Source: an uncultured Treponema sp. (GTDB taxonomy: Bacteria; Spirochaetota; Spirochaetia; Treponematales; Treponemataceae). Taken from it: a stretch of DNA of 64,000 nt. The stretch is from positions 1-64,000 of the forward strand of contig CALFJF010000060.1 of assembly GCA_937877535.1 (NCBI GenBank), given 5' to 3'. The stretch's first letter is position 1, and each line of letters starts with the position of its first letter. Of the stretch, positions 44,381 to 51,864 are shown in pieces. Below the pieces are notes generated by a model. The model made no database searches. It was not told the origin of the DNA and saw only the letters and a program-made list of their open reading frames with translations. Made by a program: the position numbers and the translations under genes.

Positions 44381-44752
44381 ATGAGTGAATTCTTAAAAGT
44401 TCCAGAGTTGTCTGGAAAAGAAAAGGCGGCTATACTCATAACGGAGATTGGCTCGGAAGGCACGGAAAAAATATTTGCGTGCCTCCGTCCGTCGGAAGTT
44501 GAAAAAATAATGGGTGCGGTAAGCACTCTAAAAAAAGTCGGCATACATGATGAGATTCGAGTGCTTTCGGAGTTGAACGTATTTGGAGTTCGTCGAGGAA
44601 TTAGCCGACCTGTTCGTACCGACGACGAGATTCGCGCGGAAATCGAAAAAATCCGTGCGGAGCGTGGAATGTCGGGCGATTTACGCGAGTTTATAAATCA
44701 GAATCCTGATACGATTGCGAGTGCGCTGAGGGATTGGATGGGGGAGGAATGA
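44381..44752 (+). CDS. FliG N-domain-like protein with FliF-like C-terminal tail
   Basis: A 123-residue cytoplasmic protein between fliF and fliG. Residues 10-65 (LSGKEKAAILITEIGSE, IFACLRPSEVEKI) align with the N-domain of the FliG encoded next (LNGRQKAAIFLVSVGSD, IMKHLREDEVEKL), sharing KAAI, GS, LR and EVEK. Residues 107-122 (QNPDTIASALRDWMGE) resemble the FliG-binding tail of the FliF just upstream (EHPEDVAMLLRTWLMD). The linker (about 66-106) is charged and helical. There is no FliG middle or C-domain. The stop is one base from the fliG ATG, so translation is coupled. I infer an adaptor or competitor at the FliF-FliG joint. A degenerate fliG duplication is the alternative. Confidence 0.8.
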   Translation: MSEFLKVPELSGKEKAAILITEIGSEGTEKIFACLRPSEVEKIMGAVSTLKKVGIHDEIRVLSELNVFGVRRGISRPVRTDDEIRAEIEKIRAERGMSGDLREFINQNPDTIASALRDWMGEE

Positions 44753-44753
44753 T

Positions 44754-45812
44754 ATGTCAGACAAGGGTTCAGGAAAATCGGGCAGCGGAAAAAAAGGCGG
44801 TGTTAAAGATTACAAAAGTCTAAACGGTCGCCAAAAAGCCGCAATCTTCCTTGTGTCCGTGGGGTCGGACGTTTCTTCCGAGATTATGAAGCATCTCCGC
44901 GAAGACGAGGTTGAAAAACTTACATTTGAAATTGCGCGGCTTGAAACGGTCGATTCGGATTTCAAAGACCAAGTTCTCGAAGAATTCCAAGAGATGATGA
45001 ACGCCCAAAACTTTATTACGACGGGCGGTATCGACTACGCGCGTGAACTTCTCGAAAAATCCTTGGGAAGCCAAAAGGCAATCGACATCATTAACAGGCT
45101 CACGTCGAGTCTGCAAGTTCGTCCGTTTGACTTTATTCGGCGGACTGACCCGACTCACCTTTTGAACTTTATTCAGCAAGAATATCCGCAGACAATCGCG
45201 CTCATTCTTGCGTATTTGGAGCCAGCAAAAGCAGCGGTCATTTTGGGTGCGCTTCCGCCAGAAATCCAGCCAGAGGTTTCGCGTCGCCTTGCTACAATGG
45301 ACCGCACAAGTCCAGACGTTTTGCGAGAGGTTGAGCGCGTTCTTGAGAAAAAACTCTCTACGCTTTCAAGCGAAGATTACACGTCTGCGGGTGGTACGCA
45401 AGCGGTTGTTGACATTCTCAACGTTACCGACCGTGCAACAGAAAAGGCGATTATCGAGGCTCTCGAAGAGGAAGACCCAGACCTCGCCGAGGAAATCAAA
45501 AAGCGAATGTTCGTGTTCGAGGACATCGTTCTGCTCGACGACCGTTCGATTCAAAAAGTGCTCCGCGAAGTGGACACGGGCGAACTTGCCAAGGCTCTCA
45601 AAAACGTGGACGCGGAAGTACAAGACAAGATTTTCAAAAATATGTCAAAACGCCAGAGCGCGATGCTCAAAGAGGAAATCGAGTTCATGGGACCGATTCG
45701 CTTGAAGGACGTGGAGGATATTCAGCAGAAAATCGTCGCCACAATTCGTCGGTTGGAAGATGCAGGCGAAGTCGTTATTGCCAGAAGTGGCGAAGACGAA
45801 ATGGTGGTCTAA
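44754..45812 (+). CDS. fliG: Flagellar motor switch protein FliG
   Basis: C-ring protein that contacts the stator and sets torque and direction. The 352-residue protein has a glycine- and lysine-rich N-terminal extension (about 1-22), the FliG N-domain (LNGRQKAAIFLVSVGSDVSS), the middle domain with EYPQTIALILAYLEPAKAA (including the EHPQ-type motif, here EYPQ), and the C-domain with FVFEDIVLLDDRSIQKVL and the charged torque helix region. GGGGAGGA at the end of the preceding gene is its ribosome site. Confidence 0.96.
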   Translation: MSDKGSGKSGSGKKGGVKDYKSLNGRQKAAIFLVSVGSDVSSEIMKHLREDEVEKLTFEIARLETVDSDFKDQVLEEFQEMMNAQNFITTGGIDYARELLEKSLGSQKAIDIINRLTSSLQVRPFDFIRRTDPTHLLNFIQQEYPQTIALILAYLEPAKAAVILGALPPEIQPEVSRRLATMDRTSPDVLREVERVLEKKLSTLSSEDYTSAGGTQAVVDILNVTDRATEKAIIEALEEEDPDLAEEIKKRMFVFEDIVLLDDRSIQKVLREVDTGELAKALKNVDAEVQDKIFKNMSKRQSAMLKEEIEFMGPIRLKDVEDIQQKIVATIRRLEDAGEVVIARSGEDEMVV

Positions 45813-45827
45813 CAAAGGGGGAAAGTT

Positions 45828-46763
45828 GTGGCGAGAAATTATTTCAGAAACGGCGAGCTTCCGTCGGTGGACGACAAGTTCGAGGTCAAACTCATTCACG
45901 AATTTTACAAACCCGTGGAAGAAGAGGTCGAAGAGGAAGCAGAGCCAGAATACGAAGGACCGACTGCTGACGATTTGAGGCGCGAAGCCGAGGCTTTCAA
46001 AATCGAATGGGCTGCTGAACGGCAGAAAATGATGGACGATGCCAAGGCGGAAGCCGACGAAATTATCAAAAAAGCCCAAGAAAGCGCGTTTTCAGAGGTA
46101 AAACGCCAAACTGACCAAGCGCAAATCCTAAAAAACGATGCAGAAGCAGAGGCGCGTGAAATCGTAAAAAAAGCGCAAGAAGAGGCGGAAAGCCTTCGCG
46201 CAAAGGCTCTTTCTGAGCACGACGATATGAACAAAAACGCTTACAAAGAAGGTTTTGACAAAGGTCGGGAAGAAGGCTTCAAAACGGGAAAAGACGAAGT
46301 TACGCGCCTTACCGAGCGAACGCACAAAATCCTTGAAGCGGTCATGGCTCGAAGGGAGGAAATCCTTTCCGAAACAGAGCAGCAAATTGTTGAACTCGTG
46401 GTTTTGATGACTCGAAAAGTCGTAAAACTCATTTCCGATAATCAAAAAAGCGTTGTAATGGCAAACGTGCTTCAGGCACTCAAAAAAGTGAAGGGGAGAG
46501 GCGACGTTACGCTCCGTGTGAACCTATCTGACGTAAAACTCACCACGGAGCATGTGCAGGATTTTATAAAGCAAGTTGAAAACGTCAAAGGAATCACCGT
46601 TGTGGAGGATTCCACCGTGGACAAAGGCGGTTGCGTTGTTGAAACTGACTTTGGAGCGATTGACGCGCGAATTTCGAGTCAACTTGCTGAACTTGAAACA
46701 AAAATCCTTGAAATATCGCCAGTTAAGACGCTGGCAAAAACGGATTCTGTCGCCGAGGCTTAA
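45828..46763 (+). CDS. fliH: Flagellar export regulator FliH
   Basis: Regulates the FliI export ATPase. The 311-residue protein has an acidic N-terminal segment ([15 protein letters not shown]), a long coiled coil rich in Ala, Glu and Lys with repeated IIKKAQE-type units (about 55-150), a glycine-periodic stretch ([18 protein letters not shown]) typical of FliH, and a C-terminal FliH/VATPase E-like domain ([44 protein letters not shown]). The start codon is GTG with AAAGGGGGAAAG in front. Confidence 0.93.
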   Translation: MARNYFRNGELPSVDDKFEVKLIHEFYKPVEEEVEEEAEPEYEGPTADDLRREAEAFKIEWAAERQKMMDDAKAEADEIIKKAQESAFSEVKRQTDQAQILKNDAEAEAREIVKKAQEEAESLRAKALSEHDDMNKNAYKEGFDKGREEGFKTGKDEVTRLTERTHKILEAVMARREEILSETEQQIVELVVLMTRKVVKLISDNQKSVVMANVLQALKKVKGRGDVTLRVNLSDVKLTTEHVQDFIKQVENVKGITVVEDSTVDKGGCVVETDFGAIDARISSQLAELETKILEISPVKTLAKTDSVAEA

Positions 46764-46787
46764 CAAAGAAAAACAAAAACGAATGGA

Positions 46788-46821
46788 GGCGCAAAGCGGT
46801 TTTCGGTTTGCGCCTTTTTTT
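46788..46821 (+). terminator. Terminator-like hairpin between fliH and fliI
   Basis: GGCGCAAA pairs exactly with TTTGCGCC around an 11-base loop and is followed by T7. It lies inside the flagellar operon and could reduce expression of fliI and fliJ, unless fliI has its own promoter. Confidence 0.85.
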
Positions 46822-46876
46822 CAAAATGCGAAAAATCGATGATAATTTTGAATGAGGGTGGTTTTTGGGGAAAATT

Positions 46877-48340
46877 ATGGAATCATTTTTCAATAAATAT
46901 CTAGTTGCTGTAAAAAAATCTGAAACGATTCTCTACACTGGGCAGGTTATCGCCGTAAAAGGTCTTATGATTGAAAGTCACGGGCCGCGTTCTATGGTCG
47001 GCGAGATTTGCACGATAAAAATCGGGAAGAAAAAGACGGTTCTTGCGGAGGTTATGGGACTTGACGGTTCAACCGTAAAACTCATGGCGTACAGCGCAAC
47101 CGAAGGAATTGAAATTGGCGCGGAAGTTGTGGCGAGTGGACACGTGCTGCAAGTTCCCGTGGGAAAAGGACTTTTGGGGCGCGTAATCGATGCGACTGGA
47201 AATCCGTGCGACGGAAAGGGAAATTTGAATACGTCGGGGTTTTATCCCGCGCTTGCTTCTCCGCCTGACCCGATGAAACGTCGTCCCATTGACCGCCGAA
47301 TCGTTACGGGCGTTCGCGCGATTGACTCGCTTCTTGCGTGCGGGAAAGGGCAGCGACTTGGCATTTTTGCTGGTAGCGGAGTCGGAAAATCGACGCTTCT
47401 TTCGATGATTGCCAGAAACACAAATGCCGACGTGAACGTTATCGGTCTTATCGGCGAGCGTGGCAGAGAGGTCATGGATTTTATAAAACGCGACCTTGGA
47501 GAAGAGGGAATGCGCCGCTCCGTTGTGGTGGTGGCAACGAGCGACACCACGTCAATAAATCGACTTCGAGCGGCGTACACAACTACAGCCATTGCCGAAT
47601 ATTTCCGCGACCAAGGAAAAGACGTTATGTTGATGATGGACAACATGACGCGGTTCGCCCACGCGCAGCGCGAAATCGGGCTTTCTACGGGCGAGGCTCC
47701 CGCGCAGCGCGGATACCCTCCGAGTGTTTTTGACATGATTCCAAAGTTGCTTGAACGCACAGGCACAAACGACAAAGGCTCGATTACGGCTTTTTACAAC
47801 GTGCTTGTTGACGGCGACGACCTGGACGAGCCGATTACGGACAAAGTGCGCGGAACGCTCGACGGGCATATAATGCTTTCTCGTTCGCTTGCGCAAGCGC
47901 GTCATTATCCTGCGATTGACGTTCTCAAAAGCATTAGCCGACTTTCTCGGCGCGTGTGCGGAAAAGAAACGCTCCGCGCCGTTTCAAAAGTCGCGCGTCT
48001 TGTTTCCGTTTACGAGGAAAATCGCGAGATGATTCTTGCGGGCGTATATCAGACGGGAGCGAGCGAGGAAGTTGACGAGGCGATTTCAAAACATCAAGAA
48101 ATCGAGGATTTTTTGAAGCAAGAGGAAGAAGAGCATTGCAATATTGAGGATACGCTCAAAAAACTGTCCGTTGTTTCTGGAATCGAAATCCCTGAGGACG
48201 AGTTTGACGAGAGTCCTCTTTCCACAAAAAAGAGCGTCGTGGAGCAAGTGAAAAATCGAAAGCGTGCGGAAGTCGCTGACGCGAATACGGCAGCACGGGA
48301 AACAGACCTTTCGTTAATCTCAAGAAGCCTTGCAAACTAG
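46877..48340 (+). CDS. fliI: Flagellum-specific ATPase FliI
   Basis: Export ATPase of the flagellar type III system. The 487-residue protein has Walker A GIFAGSGVGKSTLLSMIA, LIGERGREVMDFI, Walker B DVMLMMDNMTRFAHAQREI and GYPPSVFDMIPKLLERTG, all standard for the F1-beta/FliI family. The ATG at 46877 has GGGGAAAA in front; the TTG at 46865 does not. A charged C-terminal extension of about 40 residues (KKSVVEQVKNRKRAEVADAN) follows the usual end. Confidence 0.96.
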   Translation: MESFFNKYLVAVKKSETILYTGQVIAVKGLMIESHGPRSMVGEICTIKIGKKKTVLAEVMGLDGSTVKLMAYSATEGIEIGAEVVASGHVLQVPVGKGLLGRVIDATGNPCDGKGNLNTSGFYPALASPPDPMKRRPIDRRIVTGVRAIDSLLACGKGQRLGIFAGSGVGKSTLLSMIARNTNADVNVIGLIGERGREVMDFIKRDLGEEGMRRSVVVVATSDTTSINRLRAAYTTTAIAEYFRDQGKDVMLMMDNMTRFAHAQREIGLSTGEAPAQRGYPPSVFDMIPKLLERTGTNDKGSITAFYNVLVDGDDLDEPITDKVRGTLDGHIMLSRSLAQARHYPAIDVLKSISRLSRRVCGKETLRAVSKVARLVSVYEENREMILAGVYQTGASEEVDEAISKHQEIEDFLKQEEEEHCNIEDTLKKLSVVSGIEIPEDEFDESPLSTKKSVVEQVKNRKRAEVADANTAARETDLSLISRSLAN

Positions 48341-48358
48341 GTCAAAAAAGGACACAAA

Positions 48359-48814
48359 ATGAAACGATTTGATTTTTCGCTTCAGAAAGTCCTTGATTTT
48401 CGGGATTTTCAAAAAAAACAGGCGGAAGCGGAACTCGGAAAGGCGGCGGGCGAGGAAGCCAAAATCGAGCGAACGCTCAAAATGGTTGCAGAAAGCCGCG
48501 TAAAAACGATTCGCGAAGCCGACGAAATGAAAAACATTAACGACCTTTACAACGCGCAACTGTATTTTCGGTTGCTCGACCAACGGCGTGATGCGCTCAA
48601 CGAGGAACTTGCTCGTGCGAAAATCGTCACGGAAGAAAAGCGCACCGTTATGCGCGAGGCGATGAAAAAAAGCAAAGTTTTGGAAAATCTCCGCGACCAC
48701 AGAAAAGAAGCGTGGAAAAAAGAGCAACTAAAAATCGAAGACGACGCAATTGACGACATTGTTACAGGCTTGTACTCGAATTCGGTTTCAAATCCAAAGA
48801 TAGAAAAACGGTGA
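48359..48814 (+). CDS. fliJ: Flagellar export chaperone FliJ
   Basis: A 151-residue all-helical coiled-coil protein that fits FliJ in place and pattern: MKRFDFSLQKVLDFRDFQKK at the start is the usual RFxFxLxxVLxxR motif, followed by two long antiparallel helices rich in Glu, Arg and Lys. It starts 18 bases after fliI. The gene's stop codon is at the very edge of a repeat element. Confidence 0.88.
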   Translation: MKRFDFSLQKVLDFRDFQKKQAEAELGKAAGEEAKIERTLKMVAESRVKTIREADEMKNINDLYNAQLYFRLLDQRRDALNEELARAKIVTEEKRTVMREAMKKSKVLENLRDHRKEAWKKEQLKIEDDAIDDIVTGLYSNSVSNPKIEKR

Positions 48815-48913
48815 TGGCAAAAAATATGCTGCCACAACGGAAGTTGAGCCTGTCGAAACCACCATTCTTCCGCTTCCTGTGATTTCGATACGACCTTTGT
48901 CTACTCAATCACC
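48813..48913. repeat. Interspersed palindromic repeat, copy 2
   Basis: Starts GATGGCAAAAAATATGCTGCC, then GTTGAGCCTGTCGAAACCAC, and TTTCGATACGACCTTTGTCTA followed by CTCAATCACC. It closely matches copy 1 at 6244-6346 and separates fliJ from the convergent dtxR-like gene. Confidence 0.8.
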
Positions 48914-48923
48914 ACTCAATTTT

Positions 48924-49316
48924 CTATTTTTTTTCGAGCGGATTTTCCCAACCGCCGTTATTTTCCATCCATTTTCTAATTCCCGTTGCAACGTCGGCAT
49001 CGATGTCATGCTCCACGCGGCAAGCGTTTTCCTCGGCTTGGTCTTCAGGAACCCCCGTAATCCTCATAAGAAAAGAAGTCAAAAGGCAGTGCCGACCGTA
49101 TATATCCTCGGCTTTTTCTTGTCCTTTTGGGGTCAGTTTTATCATATTTCCCATCGCAAATTCGATGTAGCCGTCCTTTTCGAGCAAATTAACAGCGCGG
49201 CTCACGCTTGGACGAGAAACGGCGAGTTTATGCGCCACGTCCACGGAACGCACAAAACCGTTTTCAAGTTGAAGCCGTAAAATCGCTTCAAGATAATCCT
49301 CTCCAGATTCGTACAT
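48924..49316 (-). CDS. DtxR/MntR-family metal-dependent regulator (TroR-like)
   Basis: A 130-residue winged-helix repressor. It starts MYESGEDYLEAILRLQLENG, has the recognition-helix region AHKLAVSRPSVSRAVNLLEKDGYIE, and a dimerisation domain with ligand-type residues in AEDIYGRHCLLTSFLMRITGV and ACRVEHDIDADV. It lacks the C-terminal SH3-like domain of full DtxR, like MntR and TroR. AAGGAG precedes the ATG at 49316. A TATAAT (plus-strand 49346-49351, read on the minus strand) is its likely -10. In T. pallidum TroR controls the troABCD metal transporter; no transporter is in this window. Confidence 0.88.
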   Translation of the reverse strand: MYESGEDYLEAILRLQLENGFVRSVDVAHKLAVSRPSVSRAVNLLEKDGYIEFAMGNMIKLTPKGQEKAEDIYGRHCLLTSFLMRITGVPEDQAEENACRVEHDIDADVATGIRKWMENNGGWENPLEKK

Positions 49317-49458
49317 TTTTTTCTCCTTACAAATTCTTTTAGTCAATTATACCACACAATAAAACGATTTTGGACGCAATTTTTCATAAAACCAATTTGG
49401 AGACTGTTCGATTTTGCGAATCAAAGAACATTTTTTAGAAAAACGATACAATTAAACC

Positions 49459-50190
49459 ATGAATCTTTTTGCACTTTTCGCGCTTTGTTTTGTTCCGCCC
49501 ATTGCGTTTCTTGCACTTTTTTCGCTTTGTTTTGAAAAATCCGTTCCGTTCAAATACGCGCTTTCTTGCTTTTTTGGATTATTGACTCTTGCGCCGTCAT
49601 CGTTTTTGCAATATTTCGCGCTAAAAATCCCGATTTTTCAAAACAGTACCTTTTTTTCTGTATTTTTTACGGCAATCGTTTTTAACGGACTCATCGAAGA
49701 GGTTTTCAAATTGTCGTTTATCGCGCTCGTTCCAAAGAAAAATCAAAATCTTTGGACTTTTTTTTGCTGTTCGATTCTTTTGGGAGCGGCGGCGGGAAGC
49801 CTTGAAACTGCGATATACGCTTCATCGAGTTTACGAAAAATCGCGCTCGTTTCTGCGCAAACCGACGCGCTCCGCTTGATTTTTTTGCGAATGTGTTCCG
49901 CGCAAACGATTCACATTTTATCCGCCGCGCTTTTAGGAATTTTTGTTTGGGGCTGTGCTGGAAAAATTCGGCACGCCATTCTTTTTTGTTACGCGGTTTT
50001 TCTCCATGGATTGTTCAATTTTTTCATCGCTTTTGACGGGGGCATGAAATTTTTTTCGTTGGCAGTCATTTTTTTCGCGCTTGCAGAATGTCGCGTTTGG
50101 TACAAAATTGTCAAAAATGAAGAATTCGAGGACAAAAAAACAGCAGATTTTTTTACAAAATCGGTTGACACAACCGCGCGAAAAAGATAA
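49459..50190 (+). CDS. PrsW-like intramembrane metalloprotease
   Basis: A 243-residue membrane protein with about seven hydrophobic helices. It shows the PrsW-family motifs: FNGLIEEVFKLSF (EExxK), RMCSAQTIHILSAALLG (His-containing helix) and FLHGLFNFF (HxxxN). PrsW cleaves membrane-anchored anti-sigma factors in Bacillus; related proteins have unknown targets. No sigma or anti-sigma gene is adjacent. No Shine-Dalgarno; TACAAT ends exactly six bases before the ATG. Its 3' end contains the promoter of the following tRNA gene. Confidence 0.8.
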   Translation: MNLFALFALCFVPPIAFLALFSLCFEKSVPFKYALSCFFGLLTLAPSSFLQYFALKIPIFQNSTFFSVFFTAIVFNGLIEEVFKLSFIALVPKKNQNLWTFFCCSILLGAAAGSLETAIYASSSLRKIALVSAQTDALRLIFLRMCSAQTIHILSAALLGIFVWGCAGKIRHAILFCYAVFLHGLFNFFIAFDGGMKFFSLAVIFFALAECRVWYKIVKNEEFEDKKTADFFTKSVDTTARKR

Positions 50191-50193
50191 AGT
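50165..50193 (+). promoter_or_regulatory. Promoter of the initiator tRNA gene
   Basis: A consensus TTGACA (50165-50170), a 17-base spacer and TAAAGT (50188-50193). The -35 and spacer lie inside the last codons of the PrsW-like gene. Confidence 0.8.
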
Positions 50194-50206
50194 TTGAACA
50201 TCACGA

Positions 50207-50279
50207 CGCTGGGTAGAGCAGTTGGCAGCTCGTCGGGCTCATAACCCGGAGGCCGGAGGTTCGAGTCCTTCCCCAGCTA
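50207..50279 (+). tRNA. Initiator tRNA-fMet (anticodon CAT)
   Basis: The 73 bases fold as a complete cloverleaf without encoded CCA. Initiator hallmarks are visible: three G-C pairs at the anticodon-stem bottom (GGG CTCATAA CCC), an A11-U24 pair in the D stem (GAGC/GCTC) and a mismatch at the first acceptor position, here C1 with U72 instead of the common C1-A72. The T arm is GGAGG TTCGAGT CCTTC. The other six acceptor pairs are Watson-Crick. It has its own promoter and terminator, so it is a single-gene unit. Confidence 0.95.
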
Positions 50280-50280
50280 A

Positions 50281-50311
50281 AAAAACCGATTCGCTTTGAA
50301 TCGGTTTTTTT
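50281..50311 (+). terminator. Terminator of the tRNA-fMet gene
   Basis: AAACCGATTC pairs with GAATCGGTTT around GCTTT, followed by T residues. It begins two bases after the tRNA. Confidence 0.92.
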
Positions 50312-50375
50312 ATTTCTTTTCAAATTTTCCTCCTCGCTCTTCCACGCGCTCGCTTTGTTGTGCTAAAATAAACGC

Positions 50376-51047
50376 ATGGAATCTTTTCCTTCGTTCGATT
50401 TTTCGTATCTTTTTTTTGACCTTGACGGCACGCTCACCGAGTCGGCACCGGGAATTATTGCGTCGGCGCGGTACGCGCTTTTGAAATTCGGAATCGACGA
50501 AAAAGACGACAACGCTCTGAGGCGATTTATCGGTCCTCCGCTTATGGATTCGTTTCAGGATTTTTACGGATTTTCGACTTCTGATGCAAAAAAAGCGATG
50601 GCATTTTATCGCGAGCGTTATGAAGAAACGGGCATTTTTGAGTGCTCTGTTTTTGACGGGATTTTGTCCGCGCTCAAAAAACTCAAAACGGCAGGGAAAC
50701 GACTTTTTGTGGCAACGAGCAAACCTGAAATCTACGCAAAAAAAATCCTTGAACGCTTTGAATTATCGAACTTTTTTGAAGAGTGCATTGGAAGCGATTT
50801 AAGCGAAAACAACAGCGCAAAATCTCTCATAATCGCACGCGCGCTTGAAAAAGCGGGATTGTGCGCGGGAGAAAAAAGCGCGGCGATGTTCGGGGACAGA
50901 AAACACGACATTCTTGGGGCAAAATCGAACCATATTTTTTCGTTTGGTTGCCTTTGGGGATACGGCTCGCGCGAAGAATTTTTGGAATCTGGTGCGGATT
51001 TTATTCTTGAAAAGCCAAACGATTTGCCACTCGCGCTTTTGAATTAA
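50376..51047 (+). CDS. HAD-family phosphatase (phosphoglycolate phosphatase-like)
   Basis: A 223-residue haloacid dehalogenase-fold hydrolase. Motif I is FFDLDGTLTES with both catalytic aspartates, motif II is LFVATSK, motif III is the Lys in NNSAKSL, and motif IV is AMFGDRKHDI. The helical cap between about 20 and 85 includes FIGPPLMDSF, as in Gph/PpaX-type enzymes. Substrate is uncertain; phosphoglycolate or pyrophosphate are possible. No Shine-Dalgarno; TAAAAT ends exactly six bases before the ATG. It is 12 bases before the NYN-domain gene. Confidence 0.9.
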   Translation: MESFPSFDFSYLFFDLDGTLTESAPGIIASARYALLKFGIDEKDDNALRRFIGPPLMDSFQDFYGFSTSDAKKAMAFYRERYEETGIFECSVFDGILSALKKLKTAGKRLFVATSKPEIYAKKILERFELSNFFEECIGSDLSENNSAKSLIIARALEKAGLCAGEKSAAMFGDRKHDILGAKSNHIFSFGCLWGYGSREEFLESGADFILEKPNDLPLALLN

Positions 51048-51059
51048 GGGGATTTTATT

Positions 51060-51836
51060 ATGGAAGAAAATCAAGGACAAAAGCGAATCGCGCTTTTGGT
51101 TGACGCGGAAAATACGCGACACGACAAATTGTCGCTCGTTTTGGAAGAAATTTCTGCTTACGGAAACATAATCACAAAGCGAGCGTATGGCGACTGGACT
51201 TCGAGCGTTCTCAAAAAATGGCCAGAAACGCTCAATCGGCTTGCAATTCAACCGATTCAGCAATTTTCGTACACAAAAGGCAAAAACTCAAGCGACAGTG
51301 CGCTCATAATCGACGCGATGGATTTGCTTTACACGCGAAAATTCGACACGTTCGTTATCGTTTCAAGCGATTCTGATTTTACGCGCCTTGTAACGCGCCT
51401 TCGGGACGACGAAATTTTTGTCATTGGCGTGGGGGAGGAAAAAACGCCCGAATCTCTCGTAAAGGCGTGCAACGATTTTATTTACCTTGAGAGTCTCGAT
51501 TCCGAATCGGAAGATGATGACGGCGCAACAAAGGAAATTGACAATCAAGCGACGAGCAGAAAAGAGCGCGAAAAGCGATTTAACGCGGACAAGAAAAAAA
51601 TCGTTGCAAACTTGAGGCGCGCGGCAGAAAAACTCGGCGACGACGAAGGCTGGACTGTCGTTTCTCGCGCGGGCGACCTTTTGAAGCGGCAAGACAGCGC
51701 GTTTTCGCCACGAAATTACGGTTTTTCGTCGCTCGTAAAACTCATCGAAGCACTCAACAAAACGTTCGAGTTGGCTCGTTCGCCAGGAAAAGGAAAATCG
51801 CTTTTAATCGAGTATCGCGTAATTCAAAAAGGATAA
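51060..51836 (+). CDS. NYN-domain ribonuclease-like protein with OST-HTH/LOTUS domain
   Basis: A 258-residue protein. Residues 9-145 form a PIN-like NYN domain: LLVDAENTR with the first acidic residue, GKNSSDSALIIDAMDLLYT, and TFVIVSSDSDFTRLVTRLRD with the DxD pair. After an acidic linker (SESEDDDGATKE), residues about 175-258 match an OST-HTH/LOTUS domain (ADKKKIVANLRRAAEKLGD, FSPRNYGFSSLVKLIEALN). The predicted activity is metal-dependent RNA cleavage with RNA-binding by the LOTUS part. A family of bacterial proteins with this architecture is known but poorly characterised. GGGGATTTT lies before the ATG. Confidence 0.85.
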   Translation: MEENQGQKRIALLVDAENTRHDKLSLVLEEISAYGNIITKRAYGDWTSSVLKKWPETLNRLAIQPIQQFSYTKGKNSSDSALIIDAMDLLYTRKFDTFVIVSSDSDFTRLVTRLRDDEIFVIGVGEEKTPESLVKACNDFIYLESLDSESEDDDGATKEIDNQATSRKEREKRFNADKKKIVANLRRAAEKLGDDEGWTVVSRAGDLLKRQDSAFSPRNYGFSSLVKLIEALNKTFELARSPGKGKSLLIEYRVIQKG

Positions 51837-51864
51837 TTTTTAAGATTTTTTTAAGGAGAGTAAA

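Noticed and set aside
45905..46234. Minus-strand Ser/Ala-rich frame opposite the fliH coiled coil
   Set aside because: Periodic composition is simply the complement of the Ala/Glu/Lys repeats of FliH.
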